NCBI RefSeq assembly: GCF_023657595.1
Contig: NZ_CP098323.1
Span: forward strand, 4,488,001 to 4,552,000
DNA length: 64,000 bases
From: Cytobacillus firmus
GTDB lineage: Bacteria; Bacillota; Bacilli; Bacillales; Cytobacillaceae
Reading direction: 5' to 3'
Below the pieces are notes generated by a model that saw only the letters and a list, made by a program, of their open reading frames with translations, searched no databases and had not been told where the DNA came from. This document shows, one piece after another, positions 1 to 8,816 of this stretch; the stretch's first letter is position 1; each line of letters starts with the position of its first letter. A program made the translations under genes and the position numbers.

Positions 1-384
1 CTGAACGGCAGGACGGAAACGGTTGGGGTGAACAATCGCAAGCTTTATATTATTTTCCTGCGCCACTTTGATCATTTCTTCCGAATCCTCCAGTTTTAAG
101 GACATCGGCTTTTCCACGATTATATGACGCTTATGGTCCGCAACCACTTTTGTCAACCTTGCATGCAAACCTGAAGGAACACAGATATTGACTACATGGA
201 TGTCTTCGTTTTCAGAAAGCATTACATTTAAGTCAGTATATTTTTTAACTCCCGGCAAATCAAGCTCCAGCCTATCAGGGTTTGTATCACAGATAGCATA
301 GAGATTTGCGCCATCCACCTTTTGAATGGATTCGATATGCTTGTTGGCTATATGACCCATTCCTACTATTGCAAAATTAATCAT
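1..384 (-). CDS. Gfo/Idh/MocA-family NAD-dependent sugar oxidoreductase (3'-truncated by window edge)
   Basis: The N-terminal 128 codons are visible. They begin MINFAIVGMGHIANKHIES, a Rossmann nucleotide-binding start with a GxGxxA-type loop, and continue to an EKPMSL segment (about residue 95), the usual NAD/sugar contact of the Gfo/Idh/MocA family. The ATG is preceded by GAAGGAGAATAAAAGC, a good ribosome site. The gene follows the DegT aminotransferase by about 90 bp on the same strand. In bacterial sugar-nucleotide pathways such as WbpB/WbpE or WlbA, an oxidoreductase of this family makes the 3-keto sugar nucleotide that a DegT enzyme aminates. That pairing supports a role in making an amino or diamino uronic acid donor, but the exact sugar is inference. 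The C-terminal domain is outside the window. Confidence 0.85.
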   Translation of the reverse strand, partial: MINFAIVGMGHIANKHIESIQKVDGANLYAICDTNPDRLELDLPGVKKYTDLNVMLSENEDIHVVNICVPSGLHARLTKVVADHKRHIIVEKPMSLKLEDSEEMIKVAQENNIKLAIVHPNRFRPAVQ

Positions 385-473
385 GCTTTTATTCTCCTTC
401 CTGCGGTGCCAATCTTAAACGGAAACAAGCAAAGAAAACGCCCCCTTATTGCCGGCGACGTCTCCTAAAAAAA

Positions 474-1586
474 TTATTTTCCGTAGAATTCGGCTATTTT
501 CGCCACAACATATTCTTGCTGCTCTAATTTTAGTTCAGGGAACATCGGCAATGATAATGCTTCTTTAGCCGCCTTCTCCGTAACAGGGAAGTCCCCTTCT
601 TTATATCCAAGCTCCTTGAATACAGGCTGAACATGTAGAGGAAGCGGGTAGTAAATCATTGTAGCTACTCCCTGTTCTTTCAGATATTCCTGAAGCTCAT
701 CACGCTTTTCCACTCTAATTGTATACTGATGGAAGACGTGATAGTTTCCTTCTTTCTCCACTGGTGTAGCAACTTGATCGCCTAGAGACTCTTTAAGAAG
801 CTTAGTGTAATTTTCCGCCTTTTCGCGTCTAAGCTCACTCCAATGATCCAAATGCGGGAATTTAACATTTAAAACGGCTGCTTGAAGCTCATCCAAACGG
901 CTGTTGTAGCCAAGAACATGATGATAATATTTAGGCTTGCTTCCATGTACACGGATAACACGGCTCTGTTCAGCAACCTCATCATCATTTGTTACAACCA
1001 TTCCACCGTCTCCATAGGCACCCAGGTTTTTAGTAGGGAAGAAGCTGTAAGTAGCTGCAGTGCCCAGCTCTCCCACTGATTTCCCATTATGTTTTGCGCC
1101 AATAGCTTGAGCTGCATCTTCAACAACGGCAAGATTATGTTTCTTTGCGATTTCAGCAATTTTCTCCATGTCAGCCATTTGCCCGTATAAATGCACAGGA
1201 ATAATGGCTTTGGTTTTTTCTGTAATAGCTTCTTCAATCTTGTCCGGGTCAATATTAAATGTAACAGGGTCAATATCTACGTAAACAGGTGTAGCTCCTG
1301 CTCTTGCAATGGCTCCACCAGTTGCAAAGAATGTGAAAGGAGTTGTGATCACTTCATCGCCTTCACTCACACCTAATGCCTGCAGTGCAATATGTATAGC
1401 ATCGCTTCCGTTGCCGCAGCCAATTCCATGGGCAACATTACTGTATTTAGCAACATCTTGTTCCAGCTTCTTTACATTATCTCCTAATATAAAACGTGAT
1501 GAACTCATTACGCCATCAAGCACTTCCAAAACTTCACTTCTTAAGGATTGGTATTGTTCACTAAGGTCAAGCATAGGAACTTTCAT
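474..1586 (-). CDS. DegT/DnrJ/EryC1/StrS-family PLP aminotransferase for sugar nucleotides
   Basis: 370 residues, normal length for the family. It starts MKVPMLDLSEQYQSLRSEV, the typical N-terminus of WbpE/WlbC-like 3-oxo-glucuronate aminotransferases. The PLP pocket is visible: GNGSDAIHIAL near residue 60, VVEDAAQAIGA near 155-165, and the Schiff-base lysine in SFFPTKNLGAYGDGG near 185. GGAGG sits 8 bp before the ATG. It is followed on the same strand by a Gfo/Idh/MocA oxidoreductase, so the two probably act in sequence on a UDP- or dTDP-keto sugar in the cytoplasm. Family assignment is secure. The exact substrate (for example a 2,3-diamino uronic acid precursor) is inferred from the pairing only. 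Confidence 0.93.
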   Translation of the reverse strand: MKVPMLDLSEQYQSLRSEVLEVLDGVMSSSRFILGDNVKKLEQDVAKYSNVAHGIGCGNGSDAIHIALQALGVSEGDEVITTPFTFFATGGAIARAGATPVYVDIDPVTFNIDPDKIEEAITEKTKAIIPVHLYGQMADMEKIAEIAKKHNLAVVEDAAQAIGAKHNGKSVGELGTAATYSFFPTKNLGAYGDGGMVVTNDDEVAEQSRVIRVHGSKPKYYHHVLGYNSRLDELQAAVLNVKFPHLDHWSELRREKAENYTKLLKESLGDQVATPVEKEGNYHVFHQYTIRVEKRDELQEYLKEQGVATMIYYPLPLHVQPVFKELGYKEGDFPVTEKAAKEALSLPMFPELKLEQQEYVVAKIAEFYGK

Positions 1587-1615
1587 TTTTTTTACCTCCG
1601 AAAATGTAAAATATC

Positions 1616-1636
1616 AACATGTTTAAAAACATGTTT
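1616..1636. promoter_or_regulatory. Twin AACATGTT palindromes upstream of the aminotransferase gene
   Basis: Two copies of the 8-bp palindrome AACATGTT lie 12 bp apart (start to start), about 30-50 bp upstream of the DegT gene start. They form a direct and inverted repeat that could bind a dimeric regulator. No regulator can be named. Confidence 0.3.
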
Positions 1637-1802
1637 AGTTTATCACAAATCATAGTATTTATATGATTTATTTGTGTCTAAAAACGTATAACAAGCAAAC
1701 CCTCTGGCATAAATAGGCTTTAAATCTATTTTTATCAAAAATGTGAAAAAAATGCATAAACACACTATTTCTTGCCAATACTTTTATCTAACAACATTTC
1801 TT

Positions 1803-1842
1803 AAAAAAACCGTTTGTCACTTTGCAGCTAACAAACGGTTTA
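1803..1842 (-). terminator. Rho-independent terminator of the tagO-like gene
   Basis: Ten-base arms AACCGTTTGT (1808-1817) and ACAAACGGTT (1831-1840) enclose a 13-nt loop. Read on the minus strand the stem is followed by a run of T, just downstream of the tagO-like stop codon. Confidence 0.8.
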
Positions 1843-1856
1843 ATATTTATTAAATT

Positions 1857-2939
1857 TTACTTATTTCCTGTTCTCCCTAATGAGCGGGTTCCTGTAATCT
1901 TTTTATACAAATTGATGATAGGCCTGTACCGATCCGAGACCAGTCCAATAAGCTCAGCAATTATTTCCGTGACCACAAGCAGGCCAAAAATAATAAAGAT
2001 TGTGCCCCATAAAGTTGATTCAGACACTAATACAGCACTGATGCTAAACAAAATACCAAAGGCATAAATGGCCAAAACGGTATTCCGATGTGACAACCCC
2101 AATGCTAAGAGCCTGTGATGCAAATGGGATTTATCGGGAGCAGAGATCGGCCTGTTATTCACCAGTCTGCGCAAGATCGCAAAGGTAGTATCAAAAACCG
2201 GCACACCTAAAATAATTATTGGAACCAAGAAGCTGAATAAGGTCACACTTTTATATAGCCCTAACAGGGATAAAATCGAAATGGAATATCCCAGGAATAG
2301 CGCACCTGTATCCCCCATGAATATTTTGGCGGGATAAAAGTTGTAATATAAAAACCCTAATATGCTTCCCAGCAGTATGGCGGAGAAGGTAAAGATCAGC
2401 ATAGCACCGGAAAGGCCCGCCATAATGGCAATGGTCGCTATACCGATTGCAGAGATACCTGCCGATAATCCATCCAGACCATCTATCAGATTGATCGCAT
2501 TAGTGATGGCTACAATCCAGAAAATAGTAACAGGGTAGCTCCACCATCCCAATTCAAAATCACCAATATAGGGAATGGTTAAAAGATCTACTGTAAGACC
2601 GCTAGCCACTATTAATGAAGCAACAAGGATTTGCCCAGCAAACTTAATTTTTGCTGATAATTCGTATTTATCGTCAAGTATGCCGATAATTACGATTAAA
2701 ACAGCACCGACACTTATCGCAGTAACTTTTTGATTATAAACGCCGCCTGCAAAGTAGCCGGCAATAACCCCAATAAAAATAGCTAGACCACCTAAACGAG
2801 GCATGAGCTTTTGGTGAACTTTTCTATGATTCGGCTTATCTACAGCACCTATTTTTAGTGCGAACTTTTGTACAAAAGGCGTGGCAATCAGAACAGTAAC
2901 TAAGGATACTAAAAAAGCTATACCAGCTTGAATATACAT
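1857..2939 (-). CDS. tagO: Undecaprenyl-phosphate N-acetylglucosaminyl 1-phosphate transferase, TagO/WecA family
   Basis: 360-residue polytopic protein of the MraY/WecA (glycosyltransferase family 4) superfamily. It attaches GlcNAc-1-phosphate (or a related sugar) to undecaprenyl phosphate at the inner face of the membrane, the first step of wall teichoic acid and many capsule pathways. Diagnostic features are DKPNHRKVH near residue 36, NAINLIDGLDGLSAG near 145, the cytoplasmic metal-site loop FMGDTGALFLGY near 208, and the SHLHHRLL histidine motif near 275. About ten hydrophobic segments are visible. The ATG has AAAGGTGATG upstream. It lies divergent from an LtaS-family gene and near two EPS clusters that lack an obvious initiating transferase, so it may prime those polymers as well as teichoic acid (inference). 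Confidence 0.9.
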   Translation of the reverse strand: MYIQAGIAFLVSLVTVLIATPFVQKFALKIGAVDKPNHRKVHQKLMPRLGGLAIFIGVIAGYFAGGVYNQKVTAISVGAVLIVIIGILDDKYELSAKIKFAGQILVASLIVASGLTVDLLTIPYIGDFELGWWSYPVTIFWIVAITNAINLIDGLDGLSAGISAIGIATIAIMAGLSGAMLIFTFSAILLGSILGFLYYNFYPAKIFMGDTGALFLGYSISILSLLGLYKSVTLFSFLVPIIILGVPVFDTTFAILRRLVNNRPISAPDKSHLHHRLLALGLSHRNTVLAIYAFGILFSISAVLVSESTLWGTIFIIFGLLVVTEIIAELIGLVSDRYRPIINLYKKITGTRSLGRTGNK

Positions 2940-3440
2940 GTGTCATCACCTTTATTGGAGGTTTGTTTTAGTTTTACTCACTATCCCTAATCGTATCATA
3001 TTTCTTTAAATCCGCAATCTTTTTTTATTGCCATGAATAAAAGATACTTACCCAGTAAACTATAGATTTAAAAGTAACCTTCCCCACTTTGATCTTCTTA
3101 AAACTCCTCACACTATGTCTGACGAACTTTTTCGAAAAAAGTTTCAGCTGCGATGCTTTTTTCGATAAGGAAGTAACTCTTGTCCAATTTTAGTGAATTA
3201 ATTGGCATAAGTCTATTTCAGAAAGATTAAAAAACGGTAAAAACACACATTTTTTATTACATTTTAGTTACTTTAGTCTGAAAACTCCCTTTTTAAATCT
3301 CCTTTCTACTAACAGCCTTTTTTTGCTACAACTTTAAATATGTTAAATTCATGTATAAATTCCTTTAAATTACTTTATTTATTTGTTAAAATTTGTTATA
3401 CGAATTCTTCTGGCAAACTAGTAATTTAAGGATGTGTAAT
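2940..3440. other. Divergent intergenic region between tagO-like and LTA-synthase-like genes
   Basis: About 500 bp with no supported gene. It is A+T-rich and must hold the promoters of both divergent genes. One perfect 9-bp inverted repeat, CGAAAAAAG (3133-3141) with CTTTTTTCG (3156-3164), is visible. No clear -35/-10 pair could be assigned by eye. Confidence 0.5.
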
Positions 3441-5312
3441 ATGAGGCAATATATAAGAAGACCTTATTGGTATTTACCTATATTATTGATTGGGCTGGTT
3501 ACAGCATTTTGGTTTTTTAAAACTCTCTATTTTATAGAGGAGCTTGATCTAAGTCCTCACAAAAAACTGATTCTGCTCTCTTCAGGAGGGTTCGGGCTGG
3601 TTATTGCCTCCATGTTTTTCGCCAGGAGATCTTTAATAGGAAGTTTGGCGGCATTTTCCGTCTACTTCATCATGTCCTTCCTTCTATACGCAGATGTAGT
3701 CTACGAAAGATATTATGATGCTATTCTTCATATTGAATTAGCCGGACAGGCAAACCAGCTGGGAGAGATTACTGATTCAGTTGTCTCATTAATGTACAAG
3801 TCTGATCTGCTTTATTGGGCTGACCTTCCGTTGCTGGCGATCTCCTTTTATTTCATATTCAAAAAGAATGTTTCTGATGATAACCGCATTAAGCAAGCTG
3901 CTGCTGCCGGGGGACTTGGAATGGCTGCCATATTGATTGCTGCGTTTCTTCCTTTACAGCCTGCCCACACAGATCAGTACAAGGTTTCCTTAACAGGCAT
4001 CATTCCTGCACATATTTATGATATTGCCCAAAGCTACCGTGAAAAGGCTTTGGCTGAGGAATATGCCAAGCAGCAAAAAAAACAGCTTGCCATACTAAAG
4101 CAAAAATTCGAAGACAAATTTGAAACGCCAGCAGAGTCCGCAATCTTTGGAAAATATAAAGGGAAAAACCTGATTATGGTTCAGGCAGAATCTCTTAATA
4201 CATTCCCTATCGGGATGAACATTAAAGGTCAAGACATCACACCCAATTTAGATCAATTAATAGCTTCAAGCAGCTACTACCCAAATACTTATCTGCAGAT
4301 CGGGCGTGGAAACACCTCAGATGCTGAGTTTGTTGCCAATAATTCAATGTATCCGATTGCCGCTAAAGGGATCTATCAAACATACCCTGATAACCACTTT
4401 CTGTCTCTGCCTGTGGCCCTAAATAAAATGGGGTACACAACGAGTGCCACTCATGGAAACAGCCCGGATTTCTGGAACCGGCAGGAAGCATACCGACAGC
4501 AGGGATATGATCAGTTTTATCATATTAATCATCCCAAAATTGACCGAAAAGAAATTATTGGGATGGGTATCTCGGATGAGAGTATTTTTAATCAAATGGC
4601 AGACCTGTACAAAGAAATGGAAAAGCCTTTTTATAATTTTATCGTTACGCTATCTGTCCATAGACCCTTTGAATTGCCAATTGAAAAACAATCCCTGGAT
4701 CTGCCACCTGAGTTCAAAGATACACCAACAGGAAATTACCTTCAAAGTGTCCATTATTTTGATCAGGCCATAGGCAGTTTTATAGAGGAGCTTAAAAAGG
4801 ACAATTTATGGGATGATACCATATTCGTTATGTATGGTGATCACTATGGATTGGTTCCAAAGAATGGAGCTGAAATAAAGAAGCTTCTTGGTATCACGTT
4901 TGATGAAAAAGAACGTTTCAAGGTGCCGCTGATCATCCATCATCCTGAACAGGTAAAGGGGCAAGTGAATACCATTACGACAAGCCAAATGGACATCTAC
5001 CCGACCATTTCTACTCTATTAGGTATTCAAGGGCCTCTCATCCAATTTGGTGAATCCCTTGACTTAAAGAAAGAAGGGTTTGCAGGATTTGCCTATGAAA
5101 CAACCAGATTCACCTATTTTACCGATGATTACGATTACACGGCCTCACATGATGGGCAATTTGAATCGGGAACCTGCGTAGACAATCGAACAGGCAAAAA
5201 AGCAGATATTGAGGCTTGCAGAAGTGTTTATAATAAATTAAGGAATGACGTTCAAGATTCGAAGTTTTTATTGGAGAATAATATGGTGAGAAAAGTATTT
5301 GAAATGGAATAA
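3441..5312 (+). CDS. LTA synthase-family membrane sulfatase (LtaS/YfnI/YqgS-like)
   Basis: 623 residues from the ATG at 3441, chosen because AAGGATG lies just upstream; a longer in-frame start at 3393 has no ribosome site. The N-terminal ~180 residues hold about five membrane helices. A long linker follows, then an extracellular alkaline-phosphatase/sulfatase domain. The LtaS hallmarks are present: LIMVQAESLN near 245, the catalytic-threonine segment GRGNTSDAEF near 295, HGNSPDFWNR, and the metal ligands of MYGDHYG near 465. The family transfers glycerol phosphate from phosphatidylglycerol to lipoteichoic acid, or primes it. It is a single gene with its own terminator. Which paralogue type it is (synthase, primase or stress version) cannot be told. 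Confidence 0.9.
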   Translation: MRQYIRRPYWYLPILLIGLVTAFWFFKTLYFIEELDLSPHKKLILLSSGGFGLVIASMFFARRSLIGSLAAFSVYFIMSFLLYADVVYERYYDAILHIELAGQANQLGEITDSVVSLMYKSDLLYWADLPLLAISFYFIFKKNVSDDNRIKQAAAAGGLGMAAILIAAFLPLQPAHTDQYKVSLTGIIPAHIYDIAQSYREKALAEEYAKQQKKQLAILKQKFEDKFETPAESAIFGKYKGKNLIMVQAESLNTFPIGMNIKGQDITPNLDQLIASSSYYPNTYLQIGRGNTSDAEFVANNSMYPIAAKGIYQTYPDNHFLSLPVALNKMGYTTSATHGNSPDFWNRQEAYRQQGYDQFYHINHPKIDRKEIIGMGISDESIFNQMADLYKEMEKPFYNFIVTLSVHRPFELPIEKQSLDLPPEFKDTPTGNYLQSVHYFDQAIGSFIEELKKDNLWDDTIFVMYGDHYGLVPKNGAEIKKLLGITFDEKERFKVPLIIHHPEQVKGQVNTITTSQMDIYPTISTLLGIQGPLIQFGESLDLKKEGFAGFAYETTRFTYFTDDYDYTASHDGQFESGTCVDNRTGKKADIEACRSVYNKLRNDVQDSKFLLENNMVRKVFEME

Positions 5313-5336
5313 GGCGGGCTCTATGCCCGCCTTTTA
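5311..5336 (+). terminator. Terminator after LTA-synthase-like gene
   Basis: The stem AAGGCGGGC/GCCCGCCTT with a 5-nt loop is followed by TTTTACTATT. It begins inside the stop codon. Confidence 0.9.
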
Positions 5337-5518
5337 CTATTAAGTTTGCACAATACAGGATATGGCAACTAATTCAGGTGAATTCTGGCATATCTTCTGC
5401 TGGAAAATACAGCTTCTTCTCTTTTCTATACCCAATCCGGATGTCGGTGGAATTATTTAAGGTATCTATGGTAAGATAAAAATGTTTTTATTTTGATAAT
5501 TTTAAGGAGAATTATTAC

Positions 5519-6256
5519 ATGGAGAAAATAAAATATCCGGTTTACGACTATATCAAGTTTATTTGGAAAAAGAAGCTTTTGCTGATTGGCTTTACTATTT
5601 TGTGCATGGTGATTGGTGCGGGGTTTAGTTATACGAAGGAGACAGTGTATACTTCGACTGCCCTGGTATTTACAGGAAACGCAAATAATGATGAATTATC
5701 AAAACCAGATTTGATTATAGCCAAGTATAAAAAGGAGCTTCCAAATGCACTGCAGAACACCCTAAATGTCCAAGCTGACCCTTTCCAGATTACGTTTACT
5801 TTAAGTGGAAATGATAAGGAAACGGTTGAATCTGCTATGAAAAAATTGGCCGAACAATATGAGAAGGATCTGATGATAGAATTTAATGACCAGTATGGAT
5901 CCTTGAAAGATTATGTAAATGCCCTTGTAAAAGTAGTAAATCAAACGGAAGAGGCTGTTTCAAAATATAATCAACTTCTAGAAACTTCGGATGAAGACAA
6001 GCTTTTCAATTATACTGCAGTATTGATCAGTAAAATGGATTCTGAGTATAAAGCAGACCTTCTTGAAGCCAAAGATCTTTTGTCTTCAGCGGAACCGCCG
6101 ATCTATAATAATGAAGTAACAACAACCCAAACATCCAATAACCTACTTAGAAATACGATACTTGCAGGTGCCTTTGGCTTCCAACTAATGCTGGTCCTTC
6201 TAGTACTGTGGAAATACATCATCAACGCTCGACGCGCGTTATCAGAGCGAAAATAG
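5519..6256 (+). CDS. Wzz/YveK-like polysaccharide chain-length or co-polymerase membrane protein
   Basis: 245 residues with one membrane helix near 20-42 (LLLIGFTILCMVIGAGFSY), an external coiled region, and a second helix near 208-230, the two-helix topology of Wzz-domain proteins. It begins MEKIKYPVYDYIKFIWKKK, like other chain-length determinants. AAGGAGAATTATTAC precedes the ATG. It is followed by a flippase, a GT4 and a Wzy-like polymerase, so it most likely controls polymer length in a Wzx/Wzy export pathway. No cognate tyrosine kinase (YwqD/EpsB type) is encoded nearby, and the protein has no fused kinase domain. Confidence 0.75.
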   Translation: MEKIKYPVYDYIKFIWKKKLLLIGFTILCMVIGAGFSYTKETVYTSTALVFTGNANNDELSKPDLIIAKYKKELPNALQNTLNVQADPFQITFTLSGNDKETVESAMKKLAEQYEKDLMIEFNDQYGSLKDYVNALVKVVNQTEEAVSKYNQLLETSDEDKLFNYTAVLISKMDSEYKADLLEAKDLLSSAEPPIYNNEVTTTQTSNNLLRNTILAGAFGFQLMLVLLVLWKYIINARRALSERK

Positions 6257-6269
6257 TTATATCATAATG

Positions 6270-6312
6270 AAACCCTTAAAATCCTTGATGCCACTGGTGT
6301 TTTAAGGGTTTT
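6270..6312 (+). terminator. Intercistronic hairpin / terminator between Wzz-like and flippase genes
   Basis: The arms AAACCCTTAAAA and TTTTAAGGGTTT pair around an ~18-nt loop, ending in TTTT. It may act as an attenuator, because the next genes have the same direction and no clear separate promoter was seen. Confidence 0.65.
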
Positions 6313-6340
6313 GCCGGTTAAAAAAACAGAAGGTGTTTAT

Positions 6341-7660
6341 ATGAGCAATTCATTTGTTAAAAATACGATCATGACATTAAGCAGGCAAATCTCCGGGATT
6401 TTACTTGGCCTTTTGGCTTCCATTATTATTGCAAGATCATTGGGCCCTGAAGGAAACGGGTTGTACCAGCTGATTGTCCTGCTTCCTACTACCCTTATGA
6501 CCCTGCTTAATTTGGGTGTAGGTACCTCCAGTGTGTATTACGTTGGACAAAAGAAATATGACATTAAAGATATTATCAAAACGAACACTGCTTCAGGAGC
6601 TGTTTTAAGTCTTGCAGCCGTTATTATTGGACTTATAGGAGTTATGTTTTTTTCTGATAAGTTCTTTGAAGGGGTGCCGCCAAATTACCTTTACTTCATT
6701 CTGCTGATCATGCCGCTGCTAATGCTTAATGATTTTTATCTGGTTATTTTTCAGGGAGTCCAGGATTTTAAATCCTTTAATTCACTGGCCCTATTAAGGC
6801 AGCTGGCCGCATTGATTACTCTGGTTTTATTTATATTTGTGCTCAGGATCGGTCTTGTCGGAACAGTCATTGCTTTTATAGCAGGGGTTGTAACGCAATT
6901 TATAGTAACGCTCATCCTGCTGAATAAAAATCTAAAAACCAATTTGTTTTCAGGGAGCTTTTCTAAAGCCTATTTTAAGGAATCTTTCTCATTCGGCTTT
7001 AAAGCCCACTTCAGCAATGTATTGTCATTCATCAATTACAGAGCTGATATCTACCTAATTTCAATGTTCCTGAATCCAGCGGCGGTTGGCTTATACGGAG
7101 TGGCTGTAAGTATTGCAGAAAGATTATGGATTGTTTCTCAATCCATTTCTTCGGTTTTATACCCAGTCATCTCTTCTTCAAGTGATGTTGATAGTAAAAA
7201 TAAATTAACAAGCGTAATAAGCAGAAATGTTTTATTCTTTTCTATAATAGCCGGTATCGTTTTTTACTTTGCCAGCGATCTCATTTTCAGATTGTTATTT
7301 GGAGAGGCGTATGCAGACAGTTCCGATATATTAAAAATGCTATTGCCCGGAATTATCTTATTCTCTGTTGATCGAATACTTTCCAATGATCTGGCAGGCA
7401 GAGGAAAGCCTGAGCTGAATATGTACACTTCTATTTTCACAGTGGCTTCTAATATTATTTTAAATATCCTGCTCATTCCTAAAATTGGTATAGCTGGAGC
7501 AGCTGTAAGTACCTCAGTTACATACAGTTTAAGTACACTGGTAAAAATGATTCTATTCAAAAGGGAAACTGGCGTTTCTTATGCAAAGATGGTTCTATTG
7601 CAAAAAGAGGATCTTATCCTTTTTAAACGACTAATCAATAAGGCGGTAAAAAGATCATGA
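6341..7660 (+). CDS. Wzx-type polysaccharide flippase (MOP superfamily)
   Basis: 439 residues from the ATG at 6341; the GAAGGTG upstream supports this over an upstream in-frame start. It is a highly hydrophobic protein with 12-14 predicted helices. The N-terminal part (residues ~8-40) contains LSRQISGILLGLLASIIIARSLGPEGNGLYQL, typical of polysaccharide-export flippases. It moves undecaprenyl-linked repeat units across the membrane. The stop codon overlaps the start of the next glycosyltransferase by 4 bp (ATGA), so the two are translationally coupled. It sits between Wzz-like and Wzy-like genes, which supports the role. Confidence 0.88.
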   Translation: MSNSFVKNTIMTLSRQISGILLGLLASIIIARSLGPEGNGLYQLIVLLPTTLMTLLNLGVGTSSVYYVGQKKYDIKDIIKTNTASGAVLSLAAVIIGLIGVMFFSDKFFEGVPPNYLYFILLIMPLLMLNDFYLVIFQGVQDFKSFNSLALLRQLAALITLVLFIFVLRIGLVGTVIAFIAGVVTQFIVTLILLNKNLKTNLFSGSFSKAYFKESFSFGFKAHFSNVLSFINYRADIYLISMFLNPAAVGLYGVAVSIAERLWIVSQSISSVLYPVISSSSDVDSKNKLTSVISRNVLFFSIIAGIVFYFASDLIFRLLFGEAYADSSDILKMLLPGIILFSVDRILSNDLAGRGKPELNMYTSIFTVASNIILNILLIPKIGIAGAAVSTSVTYSLSTLVKMILFKRETGVSYAKMVLLQKEDLILFKRLINKAVKRS

Positions 7661-8805
7661 AAGTCTTAATTATCCCTTCATGGTACCCTATTAAAGAAAA
7701 TCCGATTTTAGGCATATTCTTCAAGGAGCAGGCAAAAGCTATCCAAAAAAGCGGATGTGACGTTACTGTTATCTATCCCGAAATCAAGACTATGCGTTCC
7801 TATAATGCCAATTGGAAAAAAGGGATCAGAGTCGAGAATGAGGATGGCATAAAAACGTACCGCTACAGAGGATATAATCCCTTCCCTGCCAGAGTTCCTT
7901 ATGCTACAGGGTACATCTATTATTTAAGATTAAAAACGCTGTACAGCCAATTGGTTAAAGCAGAAGGTAAGCCAGATATTATCCATGCTCACTCATGTCT
8001 TTGGGGAGGATGGGCAGCAGCAAAAATAGCGGCAGAAGAAAAGATTCCTCTGGTTGTTACCGAGCATTCGAGCAAACTAGTTAGAGGCCTGCTTAAGCCA
8101 TATGAAGAGAAAGAAATCACTAAAACGCTGAAGCAAACAGACAGAATTATATCAGTAGGGCCAAGTTTAAAAAAGGCGCTGGCACATTATACTGACAAAG
8201 AAATTATTGAAATCCCCAACATAGTAGATTTCAAAAGTTTTCAGAATGCTGAGCTTGTTGGGGCCCGCCAAACGAATAAGTTCAGGTTTTTCTCGCTGGC
8301 TTTATTAACGCCAAATAAAGGGATGGACCTGCTGATCAGAAGTTTTGCCGGCGGCTTCAAAGATCAGGAAGCGGAGCTGTTTATCGGTGGAGACGGCGCC
8401 CAAAAAGAAGAATTAATGAACCTGGCCAAAACATTGGGTGTTGATAAGCAAGTCATATTTCTGGGTGCCATAAATCGGGAAGAAGTAATACAGCAGATGA
8501 ATGCGTGTGACGCTTTTGTACTTGCCAGTAAATTTGAAACCTTCGGGGTTGTGCTAATTGAGGCCCTGGCCTGCGGAAAACCGGTGATTTCAACAGACTC
8601 GGGAGGTCCCCGTTCAATCGTTAATGAAAAGAACGGAATTATTGTTCCTGTTGATAACGAAGAAAAGCTCCGCCAAGCGATGGAAAAGGTCTGCCATAAC
8701 TACTCAGATTTTGACTCAAAAGAAATACGCGAAGATTGTTCGGCAAGATTCAGTGAAGAAGTGATTACGGAACAAATTTTAAGAATATATCAAACTCTGG
8801 TTTAG
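7657..8805 (+). CDS. GT4-type glycosyltransferase
   Basis: 382 residues. The N-terminal GT4 half begins MKVLIIPSWYPIKENPILGIFFKEQA, and the C-terminal domain shows the donor-binding pattern FETFGVVLIEALACGKPVIS near 285-305. The active-site HAHSCLWGG near residue 108 and VTEHSS near 133 are seen in several EPS GT4 enzymes. It transfers a sugar from a nucleotide donor to a growing lipid-linked repeat unit in the cytoplasm. It overlaps the flippase gene by 4 bp and precedes the polymerase by 11 bp, forming a tight operon. Donor and acceptor cannot be predicted. Confidence 0.9.
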   Translation: MKVLIIPSWYPIKENPILGIFFKEQAKAIQKSGCDVTVIYPEIKTMRSYNANWKKGIRVENEDGIKTYRYRGYNPFPARVPYATGYIYYLRLKTLYSQLVKAEGKPDIIHAHSCLWGGWAAAKIAAEEKIPLVVTEHSSKLVRGLLKPYEEKEITKTLKQTDRIISVGPSLKKALAHYTDKEIIEIPNIVDFKSFQNAELVGARQTNKFRFFSLALLTPNKGMDLLIRSFAGGFKDQEAELFIGGDGAQKEELMNLAKTLGVDKQVIFLGAINREEVIQQMNACDAFVLASKFETFGVVLIEALACGKPVISTDSGGPRSIVNEKNGIIVPVDNEEKLRQAMEKVCHNYSDFDSKEIREDCSARFSEEVITEQILRIYQTLV

Positions 8806-8816
8806 AGGTACTCATC

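Noticed and set aside
3133-3164. Terminator in the tagO-ltaS gap
   Set aside because: The stem is A/T only with a long loop and no gene ends there on either strand.
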